Assembly (NCBI GenBank): GCA_023435895.1
Contig: JAEZLH010000027.1
Coordinates: forward strand, 402,104-466,103
DNA length: 64,000 nucleotides
Origin: Bacillota bacterium
Lineage (GTDB): Bacteria > Bacillota > Clostridia > Lachnospirales > Lachnospiraceae
Direction: 5' to 3'
A program made the position numbers and the translations under genes. Under the pieces are notes generated by a model. It was given only the letters and a program-made list of their open reading frames with translations, had not been told where the DNA came from and made no database searches. Each line of letters starts with the position of its first letter. The stretch's first letter is position 1. Shown one piece after another: positions 26,271 to 34,925 of the stretch.

Positions 26271-27524
26271 ATGAGTTATATAACAACACTTACGAGAATG
26301 TGGCTTACCAGATCAGGAAAGCCGTTTACCTTTAAGAACGATTATGACAAACAATTGAACTTCTTTAATTGCGACAATCTTGGATTGTATGTACATATTC
26401 CGTTTTGCAAGAAGCTGTGTACCTTCTGCCCATACTGCAAAGAGGTCTATTCAAAGGAAAAATGCGATCATTATATTGATTATTTGATCAGAGAAATCCA
26501 TCTGGTGGGGAGCGGGCAAAAAGAAAAGAAGGAAGTAACCAGTTTGTATTTTGGAGGTGGAACCCCTGCCCTTGCGGCGGATCGTCTAAAGGAGATTATT
26601 GACGCAATACGGGAGCATTTTATTATAACAGAAGGGATTGGGCTGGAGCTGCATCCGGAGAATGTCAATGAAGAGACACTTGTAAAGCTTCAAGAAGCCG
26701 GTGTGACTAGAATTAGCATTGGTATCCAGTCCTTTCAGTCAAAGTTCTTATCCATACTGGGACGGGATAAACTGGATCTTGGCGCTATGTCAGAGGCACT
26801 AAAAAAGGTGCCCTTTGAGACCGTATCCATGGACTTTATCTTCGCATTGCCGAACCAAACTATAGAAGATGTAAAAGCTGATATTGAAGCTGCCTTTTCA
26901 AACGGAGCCAACCATATTGCGATCTATCCCTTTATTAATTTTACCTTTACAGATAGTAAGGTTCCTATCTTGGGAAAGAAGGATAAGAGAAAGCTTTTGG
27001 ATGAAATCACGAGGTATTGCCAATCAAAAAACTATGTAAGAGATTCCATCTGGACTTTTTCTAAGCATGAGAAAGCAAAGTATTCCTCCATGACAAGAGA
27101 TAATTTCCTGGGTTTTGGATGCTCCGCTACCACACTGCTAAGGGATCAGTTTAAGGTTAATACCTTCTCGGTGGAGGAATATGAAAAGAGAATAGCATCA
27201 CAAACACTCCCCACATCCCTGACAATCCGATTTACCAGAAGACAGAGAATGATGTATTATCTGTTTTGGACGGCCTATAGTACTAAAGTGAGCGAAAGGG
27301 ATTTTCAAGCATTCTTTCAGGTACCATTAAGGAAAATGTATGGGATGGAACTCGCTCTTGCTAAAATACTTGGCTTTATAACGAAAGAGGGCTGCTCTTA
27401 CCAAATGACTTTAAAGGGGGCTTTTTATTACCATTATTACGAGAATTATTACACGCTATCATATATCGACCGAATGTGGAGTGTTATGAGAAAGGAAGCT
27501 TTTCCGGAGCAAATAGAGTTTTAA
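26271..27524 (+). CDS. HemN/HemW-like radical SAM protein
   Basis: The 417-aa protein has the coproporphyrinogen-oxidase-like start LYVHIPFCKKLCTFCPYCK: CxxxCxxC plus a further Cys. TSLYFGGGTPAL, LELHPENVNEETL and GVTRISIGIQSFQ follow, all family landmarks. The C-terminus departs from true HemN. Such proteins include HemW-type heme chaperones and uncharacterised enzymes. No other heme gene lies nearby, so a role in heme synthesis is not supported by context. It is probably transcribed with the preceding radical SAM gene. Confidence 0.85.
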   Translation: MSYITTLTRMWLTRSGKPFTFKNDYDKQLNFFNCDNLGLYVHIPFCKKLCTFCPYCKEVYSKEKCDHYIDYLIREIHLVGSGQKEKKEVTSLYFGGGTPALAADRLKEIIDAIREHFIITEGIGLELHPENVNEETLVKLQEAGVTRISIGIQSFQSKFLSILGRDKLDLGAMSEALKKVPFETVSMDFIFALPNQTIEDVKADIEAAFSNGANHIAIYPFINFTFTDSKVPILGKKDKRKLLDEITRYCQSKNYVRDSIWTFSKHEKAKYSSMTRDNFLGFGCSATTLLRDQFKVNTFSVEEYEKRIASQTLPTSLTIRFTRRQRMMYYLFWTAYSTKVSERDFQAFFQVPLRKMYGMELALAKILGFITKEGCSYQMTLKGAFYYHYYENYYTLSYIDRMWSVMRKEAFPEQIEF

Positions 27525-27538
27525 GGAGGGAATCATAC

Positions 27539-27994
27539 ATGTTTCGTTATGTACATACCAATATCATTGCAAAGGATGCAGCGGTTTTGATAGATTTTTA
27601 TAAAACGGTTCTGCATTGTAAAAGTATTGATGAAAGTCGTGATTTAAGGGGGGAGTGGCTGGATAAGCTTACAAACCTAAGTCATGCACATATTGTCGGA
27701 GAACATCTGTTGTTACCGGGATACGGGGAGGATCACCCCACCCTGGAGATATTCTCTTATGACGAAGTCCAGGAGAACCTGCCTCCTGAAGTAAACCGTC
27801 CGGGTATTGCCCATCTTGCGTTTGAGGTAGATAATGTGGAGGAGACCTTGGAGAAACTTATTGAGGCCGGAGGAAGTAAGGTGGGTGAATTGGTTATTAC
27901 GAAATACCCCGATTCCGTAGCGACCTTTGTTTATGCCAGAGATCCTGAAGGAAATATTATTGAGCTACAGAGCTGGAGAAAGGTGAACCAATGA
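27539..27994 (+). CDS. VOC-family lactoylglutathione-lyase-like protein
   Basis: The 151-aa VOC protein has paired modules: VHTNIIAKDAAVLIDFYKTVL and IAHLAFEVDNVEETLEKLIEAGG, ending ARDPEGNIIELQSW with the C-terminal metal-ligand Glu. GGAGG precedes ATG 27539. It overlaps the next gene (ATGA), suggesting co-translation with the peptidase. The substrate is unknown. Confidence 0.87.
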   Translation: MFRYVHTNIIAKDAAVLIDFYKTVLHCKSIDESRDLRGEWLDKLTNLSHAHIVGEHLLLPGYGEDHPTLEIFSYDEVQENLPPEVNRPGIAHLAFEVDNVEETLEKLIEAGGSKVGELVITKYPDSVATFVYARDPEGNIIELQSWRKVNQ

Positions 27995-29025
27995 TAAAAC
28001 CAAAACGATTAAAAAAAGGTGATAAAATAGCCATAGTTAGTCTCTCCTGGGGCGGTTTGGGAGATGAAGCATTAATACATAAGTATCATATTGCGAAGGA
28101 ACGTCTGGAAAATGACTTTGGCTTAGAGGTTATTGCAATGCCTCATGCATTAAAAGGGAGTGAATTTGTCTATCACCATCCGGAGCTGCGAGCAAAGGAT
28201 TTGATGGAGGCCTTTGAGGATGAATCGATCAAAGGAATCTTTTGTGCCATTGGAGGAGATGACACCCTTCGAACGCTTCCTTTTATAAACTATGATATTA
28301 TTCACAATAATCCGAAGATCTTTATGGGGTATTCCGATACCACCATCAATCACTTTATGATGTATAAGGCTGGGCTGGTGTCATTTTATGGACCTTCTAT
28401 TATGTGTGAGTTTGGAGAATATGTTAAGATGTTCGACTACACTAGGAATGCGGTTGAGGATATTTTATTTCGGGACTCTGAGGGGTATGTTATGCTGCCA
28501 AGCCCAGCGTGGTCGGATGAAAGGATTCCCTGGAAGGAAGAGAATATGCACACTCCTAAAACACTAAAAAAGGACGAACATGGATATGAGTTGTTACATG
28601 GAAGCGGCGTTGTGAAGGGGCATTTACTGGGAGGATGTATTGATGTATTTATGATGGCGATCGGTACAGAACTATGGCCGACAGTAGTAGAATGGAAGGA
28701 TGCTATTCTATTTATCGAAACCAGTGAAGATAAACCCTCTCCAGATTTCATTATATGGACATTAAGAAATCTGGCTGCACAGGGAATTTTAAAGGTTTTA
28801 AAGGGTATCCTCGTTGGAAAACCAAAGGAAGAAGCTTATTATGAAGAATATAAGCAGGCATTAACCCAAGTAATATCAACAGAAGAGCATTTGGAGGAGC
28901 TCCCGGTTCTTTATAATGTAAATTTTGGTCATGCAGCTCCGATTGGAATTTTGCCTTACGGTATCTTAACTGAAATTGATTGTAAAAGGAGATCTATTAC
29001 CTTTTTGGAGAGTGCAACTGATTGA
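27991..29025 (+). CDS. S66 family LD-carboxypeptidase / MccF-like peptidase
   Basis: The 344-aa protein has FCAIGGDDTLRTLPF and FMGYSDTTINHF, the latter holding the nucleophilic Ser of the S66 family (about residue 114). Glu in LFIETSEDKPS and His in VNFGHAAPIG complete the triad. Relatives cleave L,D-peptide bonds in murein peptides or inactivate microcin C. There is no signal peptide, so it acts in the cytoplasm. It is translationally coupled to the VOC gene. Confidence 0.9.
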   Translation: MIKPKRLKKGDKIAIVSLSWGGLGDEALIHKYHIAKERLENDFGLEVIAMPHALKGSEFVYHHPELRAKDLMEAFEDESIKGIFCAIGGDDTLRTLPFINYDIIHNNPKIFMGYSDTTINHFMMYKAGLVSFYGPSIMCEFGEYVKMFDYTRNAVEDILFRDSEGYVMLPSPAWSDERIPWKEENMHTPKTLKKDEHGYELLHGSGVVKGHLLGGCIDVFMMAIGTELWPTVVEWKDAILFIETSEDKPSPDFIIWTLRNLAAQGILKVLKGILVGKPKEEAYYEEYKQALTQVISTEEHLEELPVLYNVNFGHAAPIGILPYGILTEIDCKRRSITFLESATD

Positions 29026-29146
29026 AAGAAAGTATATCGGATAGTCTGAATATTTATTTGATTATCTCGATGTGAGTACCAAGGTAATTAGCTGTATTAT
29101 GGTTGCAAATAATACTACAGTTAGATGGTGATTTGGAGAAAATACA

Positions 29147-29662
29147 ATGGATTCAAAAATAATCATACTAAGGGGTAATTCGGGAAGTGGAAAAACTTCA
29201 GTAGCCAGAAAGTTACAAAGAAGTTTGGGACGAGGCACATTGTTGATATCACAGGATATGATTCGTCGTGAAATGCTTTGGGTCAATGATGGGAACGAAA
29301 CAAAGGCGATTTCATTATTAATGGATTTAGTTCTATATGGTAAAGAAAATTGTGAATTTGTAATTCTGGAAGGGATATTAAATTCAGAGTGGTACCATAA
29401 ACTTTTTGAGAGAATAAAGCTGGAATATGGTTCAAAGACTTATGCGTATTACTATGACATTTCTTTTGAAGAGACTTTGGTTCGCCACAAGAGTAAGCCA
29501 AATTGTAATGAATTTGGTGAAACGGAGATGAAAAGCTGGTGGAAGGAAAAGGATTACCTAGAATTACTTTCGGAAAAAAGAATAAGTAAAGAAATATCGC
29601 TGGAGAAAGCTGTGAAGATGATTTATTATGATGTGATGGGAGTAGAGTTAACAGAGCTGTGA
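29147..29662 (+). CDS. P-loop kinase-like protein (AAA_33 type)
   Basis: The 171-aa protein has Walker A RGNSGSGKTSVARKL (about residues 8-22), then LISQDMIRREML, FVILEGIL as Walker B-like strand, and YYYDISFEETLVRH followed by a lid-like RHKSKP region. The layout fits small ATP-dependent kinases or phosphotransferases. TTGGAGAA precedes the ATG. The substrate is unknown. Confidence 0.82.
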   Translation: MDSKIIILRGNSGSGKTSVARKLQRSLGRGTLLISQDMIRREMLWVNDGNETKAISLLMDLVLYGKENCEFVILEGILNSEWYHKLFERIKLEYGSKTYAYYYDISFEETLVRHKSKPNCNEFGETEMKSWWKEKDYLELLSEKRISKEISLEKAVKMIYYDVMGVELTEL

Positions 29663-29674
29663 TAGTGCTATAAA

Positions 29675-29930
29675 AGCCAAAATAAAGCTAAGACGGCAAA
29701 GTTAACAAGACCAAACAAGATCAAGACAAAGGTAAGACAAAGCCAAGACAATGCCAAAACAATACCAAAACAATGCCAAGGCAAAGCCAAGCAAGACCAG
29801 GACAAAGGTAAGGCAAAACCAAGCAAAACCAAGACAAAGTCAAAACAAAGCCAAAACAATGCCAAAACAATGCTAAGACAAAGATAAAACAAATCTAAGA
29901 TATAACTATAACAGAAGTCTAAAACTAAGG
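29675..29930. repeat. Degenerate ~11-nt tandem repeat tract
   Basis: About 250 bp consist of variations of GCCAAAACAAT / GCCAAGACAAA with a period near 11 nt. The + strand is nearly T-free in places, and reverse-strand reading gives only a leucine/phenylalanine-rich low-complexity frame. It lies between a kinase gene and a small DAK-like domain gene. Confidence 0.75.
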
Positions 29931-30015
29931 TACTAAAATAGATCTTAAACAAAATCAAAGTATGTGCTACAATTGTAGAATAACCTAAAATTAGAAAGAA
30001 TAAGGAGGATTTAGC

Positions 30016-30267
30016 ATGTTAGAATATAAGTATGACACCCAATTATTATTAGAAGGAAAGGATCTTGATGAAGATCGTATTAATGAGTATTTTACAGAGC
30101 ATTTTCAAGGAGACTGCTTATTAGCGGTAGGTGATGAAGAACTAATTAAAATCCATTATCATACCAATGAACCATGGAAGGTTTTGGAATATTGCTCGAC
30201 GCTGGGAGAAATCTATGATATTGTTATTGAAGATATGGATAGACAATCACGAGGACTGCAAGGATAA
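30016..30267 (+). CDS. Stand-alone DegV/DAK-like C-terminal domain protein
   Basis: The 83-aa protein resembles the C-terminal phosphatase-like domain of YloV/DAK2-fusion proteins: GDCLLAVGDEELIKIHYHTNEPWKVLEYC matches their G-D-S-x-x-x-x-x-D-x-x-x-K-x-H-x-H-T segment, followed by LGEIYDIVIEDM. The kinase-like DAK2 part is absent and no sequence for it lies nearby. It has its own AAGGAGG. It is either a family of free domains or a domain left after rearrangement. Confidence 0.7.
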   Translation: MLEYKYDTQLLLEGKDLDEDRINEYFTEHFQGDCLLAVGDEELIKIHYHTNEPWKVLEYCSTLGEIYDIVIEDMDRQSRGLQG

Positions 30268-30330
30268 GATAGTCCTATCACCTGTCGGAATGTAGAGATA
30301 GTACCAAGCACTTTCATAAGGAGGAGCGAT

Positions 30331-30723
30331 ATGAAACTGGGAGCAACCTTATACATAAGGAATACAATTGAAGCGGTAGAATTTTATCAGGAAGCCTTCG
30401 GATTAACACTTGGATATCATGAACGGTTTCCAGACGGAACCTTTCTGCATGCAGCTTTACTAAAAGATGGACAAGAAATATTTGCGGTAAGTGAATCACA
30501 TAATGAGGAACATGTTAGACGAATGCTGGAATCATCACTTAAAGAATCACGTCCAACGATGAGCAATGGGCTTGACTTTGGCAGTGAAGCCGGAGTAAAA
30601 AAAGCATATGATATGCTGATAAAGGAAGGTAAGATTTTATTACCAATAGGCTCCCTTCCCTGGAATTCTTGTTGCGCTGATGTGGTTGATAAATACGGCG
30701 TTTATTGGTATCTTTCGGTATAG
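30331..30723 (+). CDS. VOC/PhnB-like protein
   Basis: The 130-aa protein has the PhnB-type VOC pattern: GATLYIRNTIEAVEFYQEAFGL, HAALLKDGQEIFAVSE and a C-terminus CCADVVDKYGVYWYLSV. The insertion of a longer central segment (HVRRMLESSLKES) is typical of PhnB-like members. AAGGAGGAG precedes the ATG. Metal-dependence and substrate are not known. Confidence 0.85.
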   Translation: MKLGATLYIRNTIEAVEFYQEAFGLTLGYHERFPDGTFLHAALLKDGQEIFAVSESHNEEHVRRMLESSLKESRPTMSNGLDFGSEAGVKKAYDMLIKEGKILLPIGSLPWNSCCADVVDKYGVYWYLSV

Positions 30724-30838
30724 TATAAAGTATGCAGAGGGTACGACTTTTTTGAAAAGGTTAAGAGTGAAATTGAAGGATAACTAGTCTGATAGTAGAA
30801 TATGAAAATAAATGAAAAGAAGTTAGGAGAATGATTAT

Positions 30839-31024
30839 ATGAAAAAATATGCATATGTCAATGTACATATTAATAAATTTCTTGGGGCTAAAAGTGAGGA
30901 TCACCGTATAATTATTGATGAATACGCAAAGAGAGGATATCGTTATGTAGGTTATATTCCCGTCGATATCAGTGACTATGGTAAATTTAAAGAGATGGAT
31001 TTGATTTTTGAAATTGACGAGTGA
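30839..31024 (+). CDS. DUF4177-like small protein
   Basis: The 61-aa protein has HRIIIDEYAKRGYRYVGYIP near the centre, matching short DUF4177-type proteins (W/Y-G-W/Y-x-x-V/L layout after an AAKGY-like helix), and ends DLIFEIDE. TTAGGAGAATG precedes the ATG. The function is unknown. Confidence 0.7.
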   Translation: MKKYAYVNVHINKFLGAKSEDHRIIIDEYAKRGYRYVGYIPVDISDYGKFKEMDLIFEIDE

Positions 31025-31185
31025 GCTTTCCGATAGTTTAAAAGATTTAATGATGTTTCGTGCGATATAGATGGCGTTAGTCCTTTCTTGTTTATTAATT
31101 TTGATATAGGAATCTATTAAACGTATAGATTGAAAATACAAAGTTGGTTTCAAGGCCGAGATTTTGATTAACAGGAGGGATGCAA

Positions 31186-31233
31186 ATGAAGATTGATAAT
31201 TCACATTACATAAGAGATATCCATTACAGTTAG
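31186..31233 (+). pseudogene. 15-codon gene stub with strong ribosome binding site
   Basis: CAGGAGGGATGCAA precedes ATG 31186, which reads MKIDNSHYIRDIHYS and stops ten bases before the next gene. A site this strong before so short a frame suggests the 5' end of a deleted gene; a short leader peptide is possible. Confidence 0.3.
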
Positions 31234-31243
31234 GAGAAATGGT

Positions 31244-31813
31244 ATGACGACCGTATATTTTGTAAGGCATGCTGAACCCAATTATGATAATCATGATGAT
31301 CTTTCCAGGGAGCTTTCCAGTAAGGGATTGCAGGACAGAAAGCTTGTTACGAAGTTTTTCGACGACAAATCAATTGATATAGTGCTCTCAAGTCCCTATA
31401 AAAGAGCGATAGATACCGTTGCAGATTATGCAAACGTAAATGGAATCGAGCTACAATGTATCGAGGATTTCAGAGAACGCAGGGTTGACAGTGACTGGAT
31501 AGAGGATTTCACAGCATTTTGCAGAGCCCAGTGGATGGATTTTAATTATAAATTATCGGATGGTGAAAGTCTTCTTGAAGTACAGAATAGAAACATTTCT
31601 GCACTTAAAAAAGTACTAGAGGAATATGAAGATAAAAATATTGTGATTGGAAGCCACGGGACAGCCTTAAGTTCGATTATTAATTATTACGATCAATCCT
31701 TTGGTTATAAGGACTTTGAAAAAATCAAATCGGTGATGCCATGGATTGTAAGATTTGATTTTCAAAAGGATCAATGTATGAACATAGAGATGTTTGATGT
31801 TTTTACAACATAA
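31244..31813 (+). CDS. Histidine phosphatase superfamily protein
   Basis: The 189-aa protein starts with VYFVRHAEPN, the RHG/RHA motif holding the phospho-acceptor His. It continues with LSSPYKRAIDTVADYA, the second conserved Arg region, and VIGSHGTALSSII, the later catalytic His. Such phosphoglycerate-mutase-like phosphatases act on small phosphorylated metabolites. AGGAGAAATGGT precedes the start. Confidence 0.9.
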   Translation: MTTVYFVRHAEPNYDNHDDLSRELSSKGLQDRKLVTKFFDDKSIDIVLSSPYKRAIDTVADYANVNGIELQCIEDFRERRVDSDWIEDFTAFCRAQWMDFNYKLSDGESLLEVQNRNISALKKVLEEYEDKNIVIGSHGTALSSIINYYDQSFGYKDFEKIKSVMPWIVRFDFQKDQCMNIEMFDVFTT

Positions 31814-31894
31814 GCAATAGAAACAAAAAAAGACTCATAAACGATAAAATTAGATTTAAGTAACCGGAATGTATATGGGAAAGGCTAGATTAGA

Positions 31895-32440
31895 ATGAAT
31901 ATTGTGATTTTAAATGGAGGTCCTCAAAAAAGCGGTGCAACGGATCAAATTACAAAGATTGTAACGGAATATTTATGTCATAACCATCACGTTGAAAATA
32001 TCTGTCTTGGTGAAAAAGATATTGAATATTGCATTGGTTGCAAACAATGTGATCAAACCGGAAGCTGCTTTCAAGAGGATGATGCGATATCTGTGATCCA
32101 ATCAATAAAAAATGCAGATTGTTTTATTACTGTCATTCCATCTTATTGGGCAGAGGTACCTGGTCAGATGAAGGTATTTATTGATCGATGCACACCATAT
32201 AGCAATGTTAATCCAAACCGATTTAGATTTGATAAAACACAGCGTGGATTTACAATTGTTATTCGGACAGGTTCCGGTGCTGAAGAGTGCAAACAGATTA
32301 TTCGAAGCATTGAGCATTTTTATGGTCATATGGACATTGAGATGAAAGATAGTGCTTATTTTTGCAATATTCGATCGAAAGAAGATATTGTTCAACATCA
32401 AGAGGAAATCAAACAGTTGGTTATGAACTGGATTATATAA
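31895..32440 (+). CDS. NADPH-dependent FMN reductase / flavodoxin-fold protein
   Basis: The 181-aa protein has ILNGGPQKSGATDQITK, a phosphate-binding flavodoxin loop, then IEYCIGCKQCDQTGSC, a CxxC plus Cys cluster often seen in iron-sulfur flavoproteins, and PSYWAEVPGQMKVFIDR, the flavin-site segment. It would act as a cytoplasmic electron-transfer or quinone/metal reductase. Confidence 0.87.
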   Translation: MNIVILNGGPQKSGATDQITKIVTEYLCHNHHVENICLGEKDIEYCIGCKQCDQTGSCFQEDDAISVIQSIKNADCFITVIPSYWAEVPGQMKVFIDRCTPYSNVNPNRFRFDKTQRGFTIVIRTGSGAEECKQIIRSIEHFYGHMDIEMKDSAYFCNIRSKEDIVQHQEEIKQLVMNWII

Positions 32441-32521
32441 AGGATATAATTCGTAATAATTCAGGTGATAATACCCATGGAATTATTCACAACGAGATTA
32501 ATAGGGGAAGGAGTTATGTTT

Positions 32522-32713
32522 ATGAATGGAATGAAAAAAATATTAGCAGGAGTAGGGTTTATTCTTGCTTCAATTGCATCAGTATTAGTAATATATTGTT
32601 CTATTGACATAGGAATAGATATTTTTAGTGCATTATTTCAATTATTAGCGGTGTTTAGTCCATTTATTGGAATAATTTTAATTATTGCAGGTCTATTAAC
32701 AAAAGATAATTAA
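32522..32713 (+). CDS. Small two-helix membrane protein
   Basis: The 63-aa protein has hydrophobic stretches at about residues 8-28 and 36-58 and a KDN tail. GGAAGGAG at 32508-32515 has good spacing to ATG 32522; the ATG at 32516 is too close. No family is recognised. Confidence 0.55.
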   Translation: MNGMKKILAGVGFILASIASVLVIYCSIDIGIDIFSALFQLLAVFSPFIGIILIIAGLLTKDN

Positions 32714-32827
32714 CATAAATACCTATTTAAAAACGATAATTAAGTAGGCTATGCTCTATGCAATTAAAAAATAAATATCAACAATAAGTTGTGACAGATA
32801 TAAAATGATACGAAGGGATGTAAGCAC

Positions 32828-33661
32828 ATGGGATCAAAACACTTAAATCTGATTTTTCCCCAGTGGCAGGGTGGTGGGCAAGATTTATCCACCTATCATG
32901 GTGCAAAGGAATTTTATGAACTTTATTTAAAGAATAGTAAGGTGAAAGAAATAGAAGTATCGATGGACGAGGTTATAGATACAACAAATGATATCTTCGG
33001 ATATGACATCCTTATAGAACAAATGGCGAGAGCACAAGATTTAATCAAAGACGAGGCTCCGGATACGATATTTACCATAGGAGGAGGCTGTGATGCCAAT
33101 ATTCCAATGGTTTCATATCTGAACCATAAGGTATCAAGTAATCTGACTGTCCTATGGTTTGATTCTCATGGTGACTTAAATACGCCTAAATCCTCACATA
33201 GCAAGTATTTTTATGGTATGCCACTTCGCACTTTGTTGGGTGATGGGGATGATTATATGGTAGAAAGCTTGTCCTCCACACTGAATCCTTCCCAAGTGGT
33301 AATGATGGGAGCTCGAGATCTTGACCCGGAAGAGCAGAGTTACATTCAAGAACATGCTATCCCGGTTGTAACAATCTCTGATATGGAGCATCATGCAGAA
33401 GATGTAATCCAATTAATACGCTCCAAGGGTAGTAAAAATCTCTACCTACATATTGATTTGGATGTACTGGATTGCGAGGAGTTCCCATATGTTCCGGTTC
33501 CCATGAAGGGTGGCTTAACAAGGAATACCCTTAGTACATTGATTTCTTTGCTTCAAAATGAATTTCATATTATTGGTATTGATATTATGGAGTATAATCA
33601 AACCGGTATGAAACCTTATGAAATGTTTAACGTTATAACTAAAATTGGTTTGGAATTGTAA
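32828..33661 (+). CDS. Arginase/agmatinase-fold protein with altered first metal motif
   Basis: The 277-aa protein keeps WFDSHGDLNTP (the DxHxD block) and HIDLDVLDCEEFP (the DxD block), plus GIDIMEYN near the C-terminus as in ureohydrolases. The first metal motif, normally GGDHS, reads GGGCDANIP, so His is replaced by Cys. The enzyme may bind one metal differently or act on another substrate than arginine or agmatine. GGGATG precedes ATG 32828. No urea or polyamine genes are next to it. Confidence 0.8.
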   Translation: MGSKHLNLIFPQWQGGGQDLSTYHGAKEFYELYLKNSKVKEIEVSMDEVIDTTNDIFGYDILIEQMARAQDLIKDEAPDTIFTIGGGCDANIPMVSYLNHKVSSNLTVLWFDSHGDLNTPKSSHSKYFYGMPLRTLLGDGDDYMVESLSSTLNPSQVVMMGARDLDPEEQSYIQEHAIPVVTISDMEHHAEDVIQLIRSKGSKNLYLHIDLDVLDCEEFPYVPVPMKGGLTRNTLSTLISLLQNEFHIIGIDIMEYNQTGMKPYEMFNVITKIGLEL

Positions 33662-33728
33662 AGGTAGGATTTCTTAATCTGGCAGATGATTTGCATTGAC
33701 GTAACATTACATACAGGGGGAATATTAA

Positions 33729-34202
33729 ATGCTTCGGAAAGCTACGGAAAAGGATATAACAAGTTTGGCAAAACTGCGTATCGAGATGTTGAATGAAGAA
33801 AGTGCTTATGAAGATGATTTCAATAAGCGAATATTTAATAACACGGTAGATTTTTTAAGAAATGGCATGGAACAGAATGCAGTGGTAATGATTGTAGAAG
33901 AGGAAAATGAAGCTATTATTGCGATGGGATGCATCAACTATATGATGTTGCCCCCAAATGATTGGTGTCCCTCCGGAACGACTGCCTACATCGGAAGTCT
34001 GTATACTCTTCCTGATTATCGAAAGAAAGGAATAGCGAAGAAGATCTTATCAGGATTGGTTGAAGATGCAATAATGCGCCATTGTGAAAGAGTTTTGTTG
34101 CATACTACCAATGCAGGAGAGAAGCTTTACAAGGATTATGGCTTTGATTTTTCTCCGACTTCCATGGCGTTTTATCCGTTTAGAACGATTCCAAAAGAGT
34201 AA
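33729..34202 (+). CDS. GNAT-family N-acetyltransferase
   Basis: The 157-aa protein has the GNAT core: AYIGSLYTLPDYRKKGIAKKILSGLVEDA (beta4 with the R-K-x-G-x-A loop) and ERVLLHTTNAGEKLYKDYGF (motif B). The N-terminal MLRKATEKDITSLAKLRIEML is the usual first helix. ACAGGGGG lies upstream. The substrate is unknown. Confidence 0.9.
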   Translation: MLRKATEKDITSLAKLRIEMLNEESAYEDDFNKRIFNNTVDFLRNGMEQNAVVMIVEEENEAIIAMGCINYMMLPPNDWCPSGTTAYIGSLYTLPDYRKKGIAKKILSGLVEDAIMRHCERVLLHTTNAGEKLYKDYGFDFSPTSMAFYPFRTIPKE

Positions 34203-34268
34203 CTTAAAAGGCCTTCAGGATGGAAACTCAGTCACATTATTATTAGTGAACTCATTAATTTACTTTTT

Positions 34269-34331
34269 AAATCACTGTGAACTCTATGAACTCTGATGCA
34301 AAATCACTGTAAACGCTACGAAATCTGTTGC
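34269..34331. repeat. Two imperfect 31-bp direct repeats
   Basis: AAATCACTGT at 34269 and again at 34301 begins two 31-bp copies separated by one base, differing at about six positions. They lie between two unrelated genes with no apparent coding function. Confidence 0.55.
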
Positions 34332-34403
34332 AACGATTGTTGACACTCGTATCTGTATTGAGAAGATAAGTAAATTATTCATTGAAAGAACGGAGATAAA
34401 ACT

Positions 34404-34784
34404 ATGGAGAAGTATGAACTCGGATTGAAAAAGAAATCATTTTCACTGTATTACAACGGTGGGGAAATATGGAGTGAGCACCTGGACTCTCTTTATGATC
34501 AAAAGGAGTTATTGAAGCAGAAGTTTCTCAAGGATCTTGAGGTGATAAGGCGGCCATCCACCAGCTCTTATATTGGGATTGCTATGAATGAAACTGAAGT
34601 GGATATTGAAATTCTGGATCTTATTATTGATAGTTTCACTTCGATGAGCAAGCCCTTAAAAAAGGTGGTTTTCATTGGGCTAAAATCCAAAATGAAAAGC
34701 TATATTAATAAGAAAAATGCAGAAACTCCTTTTGTCATGACCTGCTTGGATGATTATGAGAAGGCTAAGGAGTGGCTGATATAA
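34404..34784 (+). CDS. Uncharacterised small protein
   Basis: The 126-aa protein has an alternating pattern: KKSFSLYYNGGEIWSEHL, RRPSTSSYIGIAMNETEVD, then KKVVFIGLKSKMKSYI, and a C-terminal helix DDYEKAKEWLI. This could be a STAS-like or Rossmann-like alpha/beta fold, but I recognise no family signature. ACGGAGA precedes the ATG. Confidence 0.65.
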   Translation: MEKYELGLKKKSFSLYYNGGEIWSEHLDSLYDQKELLKQKFLKDLEVIRRPSTSSYIGIAMNETEVDIEILDLIIDSFTSMSKPLKKVVFIGLKSKMKSYINKKNAETPFVMTCLDDYEKAKEWLI

Positions 34785-34925
34785 TGACATCCTATTGTAT
34801 TACGATTAAAAATGTCAATTGATATTTGGTAAAGATAGAAGATTATTACATTGTTATCGATGCAGGCGGAACCGGTTGTATCCGTTACAAGATTCATGGT
34901 TTGTGAATATAAGTGGGAGAATGAT

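Noticed and set aside
26271..27524. Annotation as hemN (coproporphyrinogen oxidase)
   Set aside because: N-terminal motifs fit the superfamily but the C-terminus and genomic context do not support heme synthesis.
29668..29958. Open frame of 96 codons on the - strand, rich in Leu/Phe/Trp
   Set aside because: It is the complement of the 11-nt low-complexity repeat. No ribosome site and no family resemblance.
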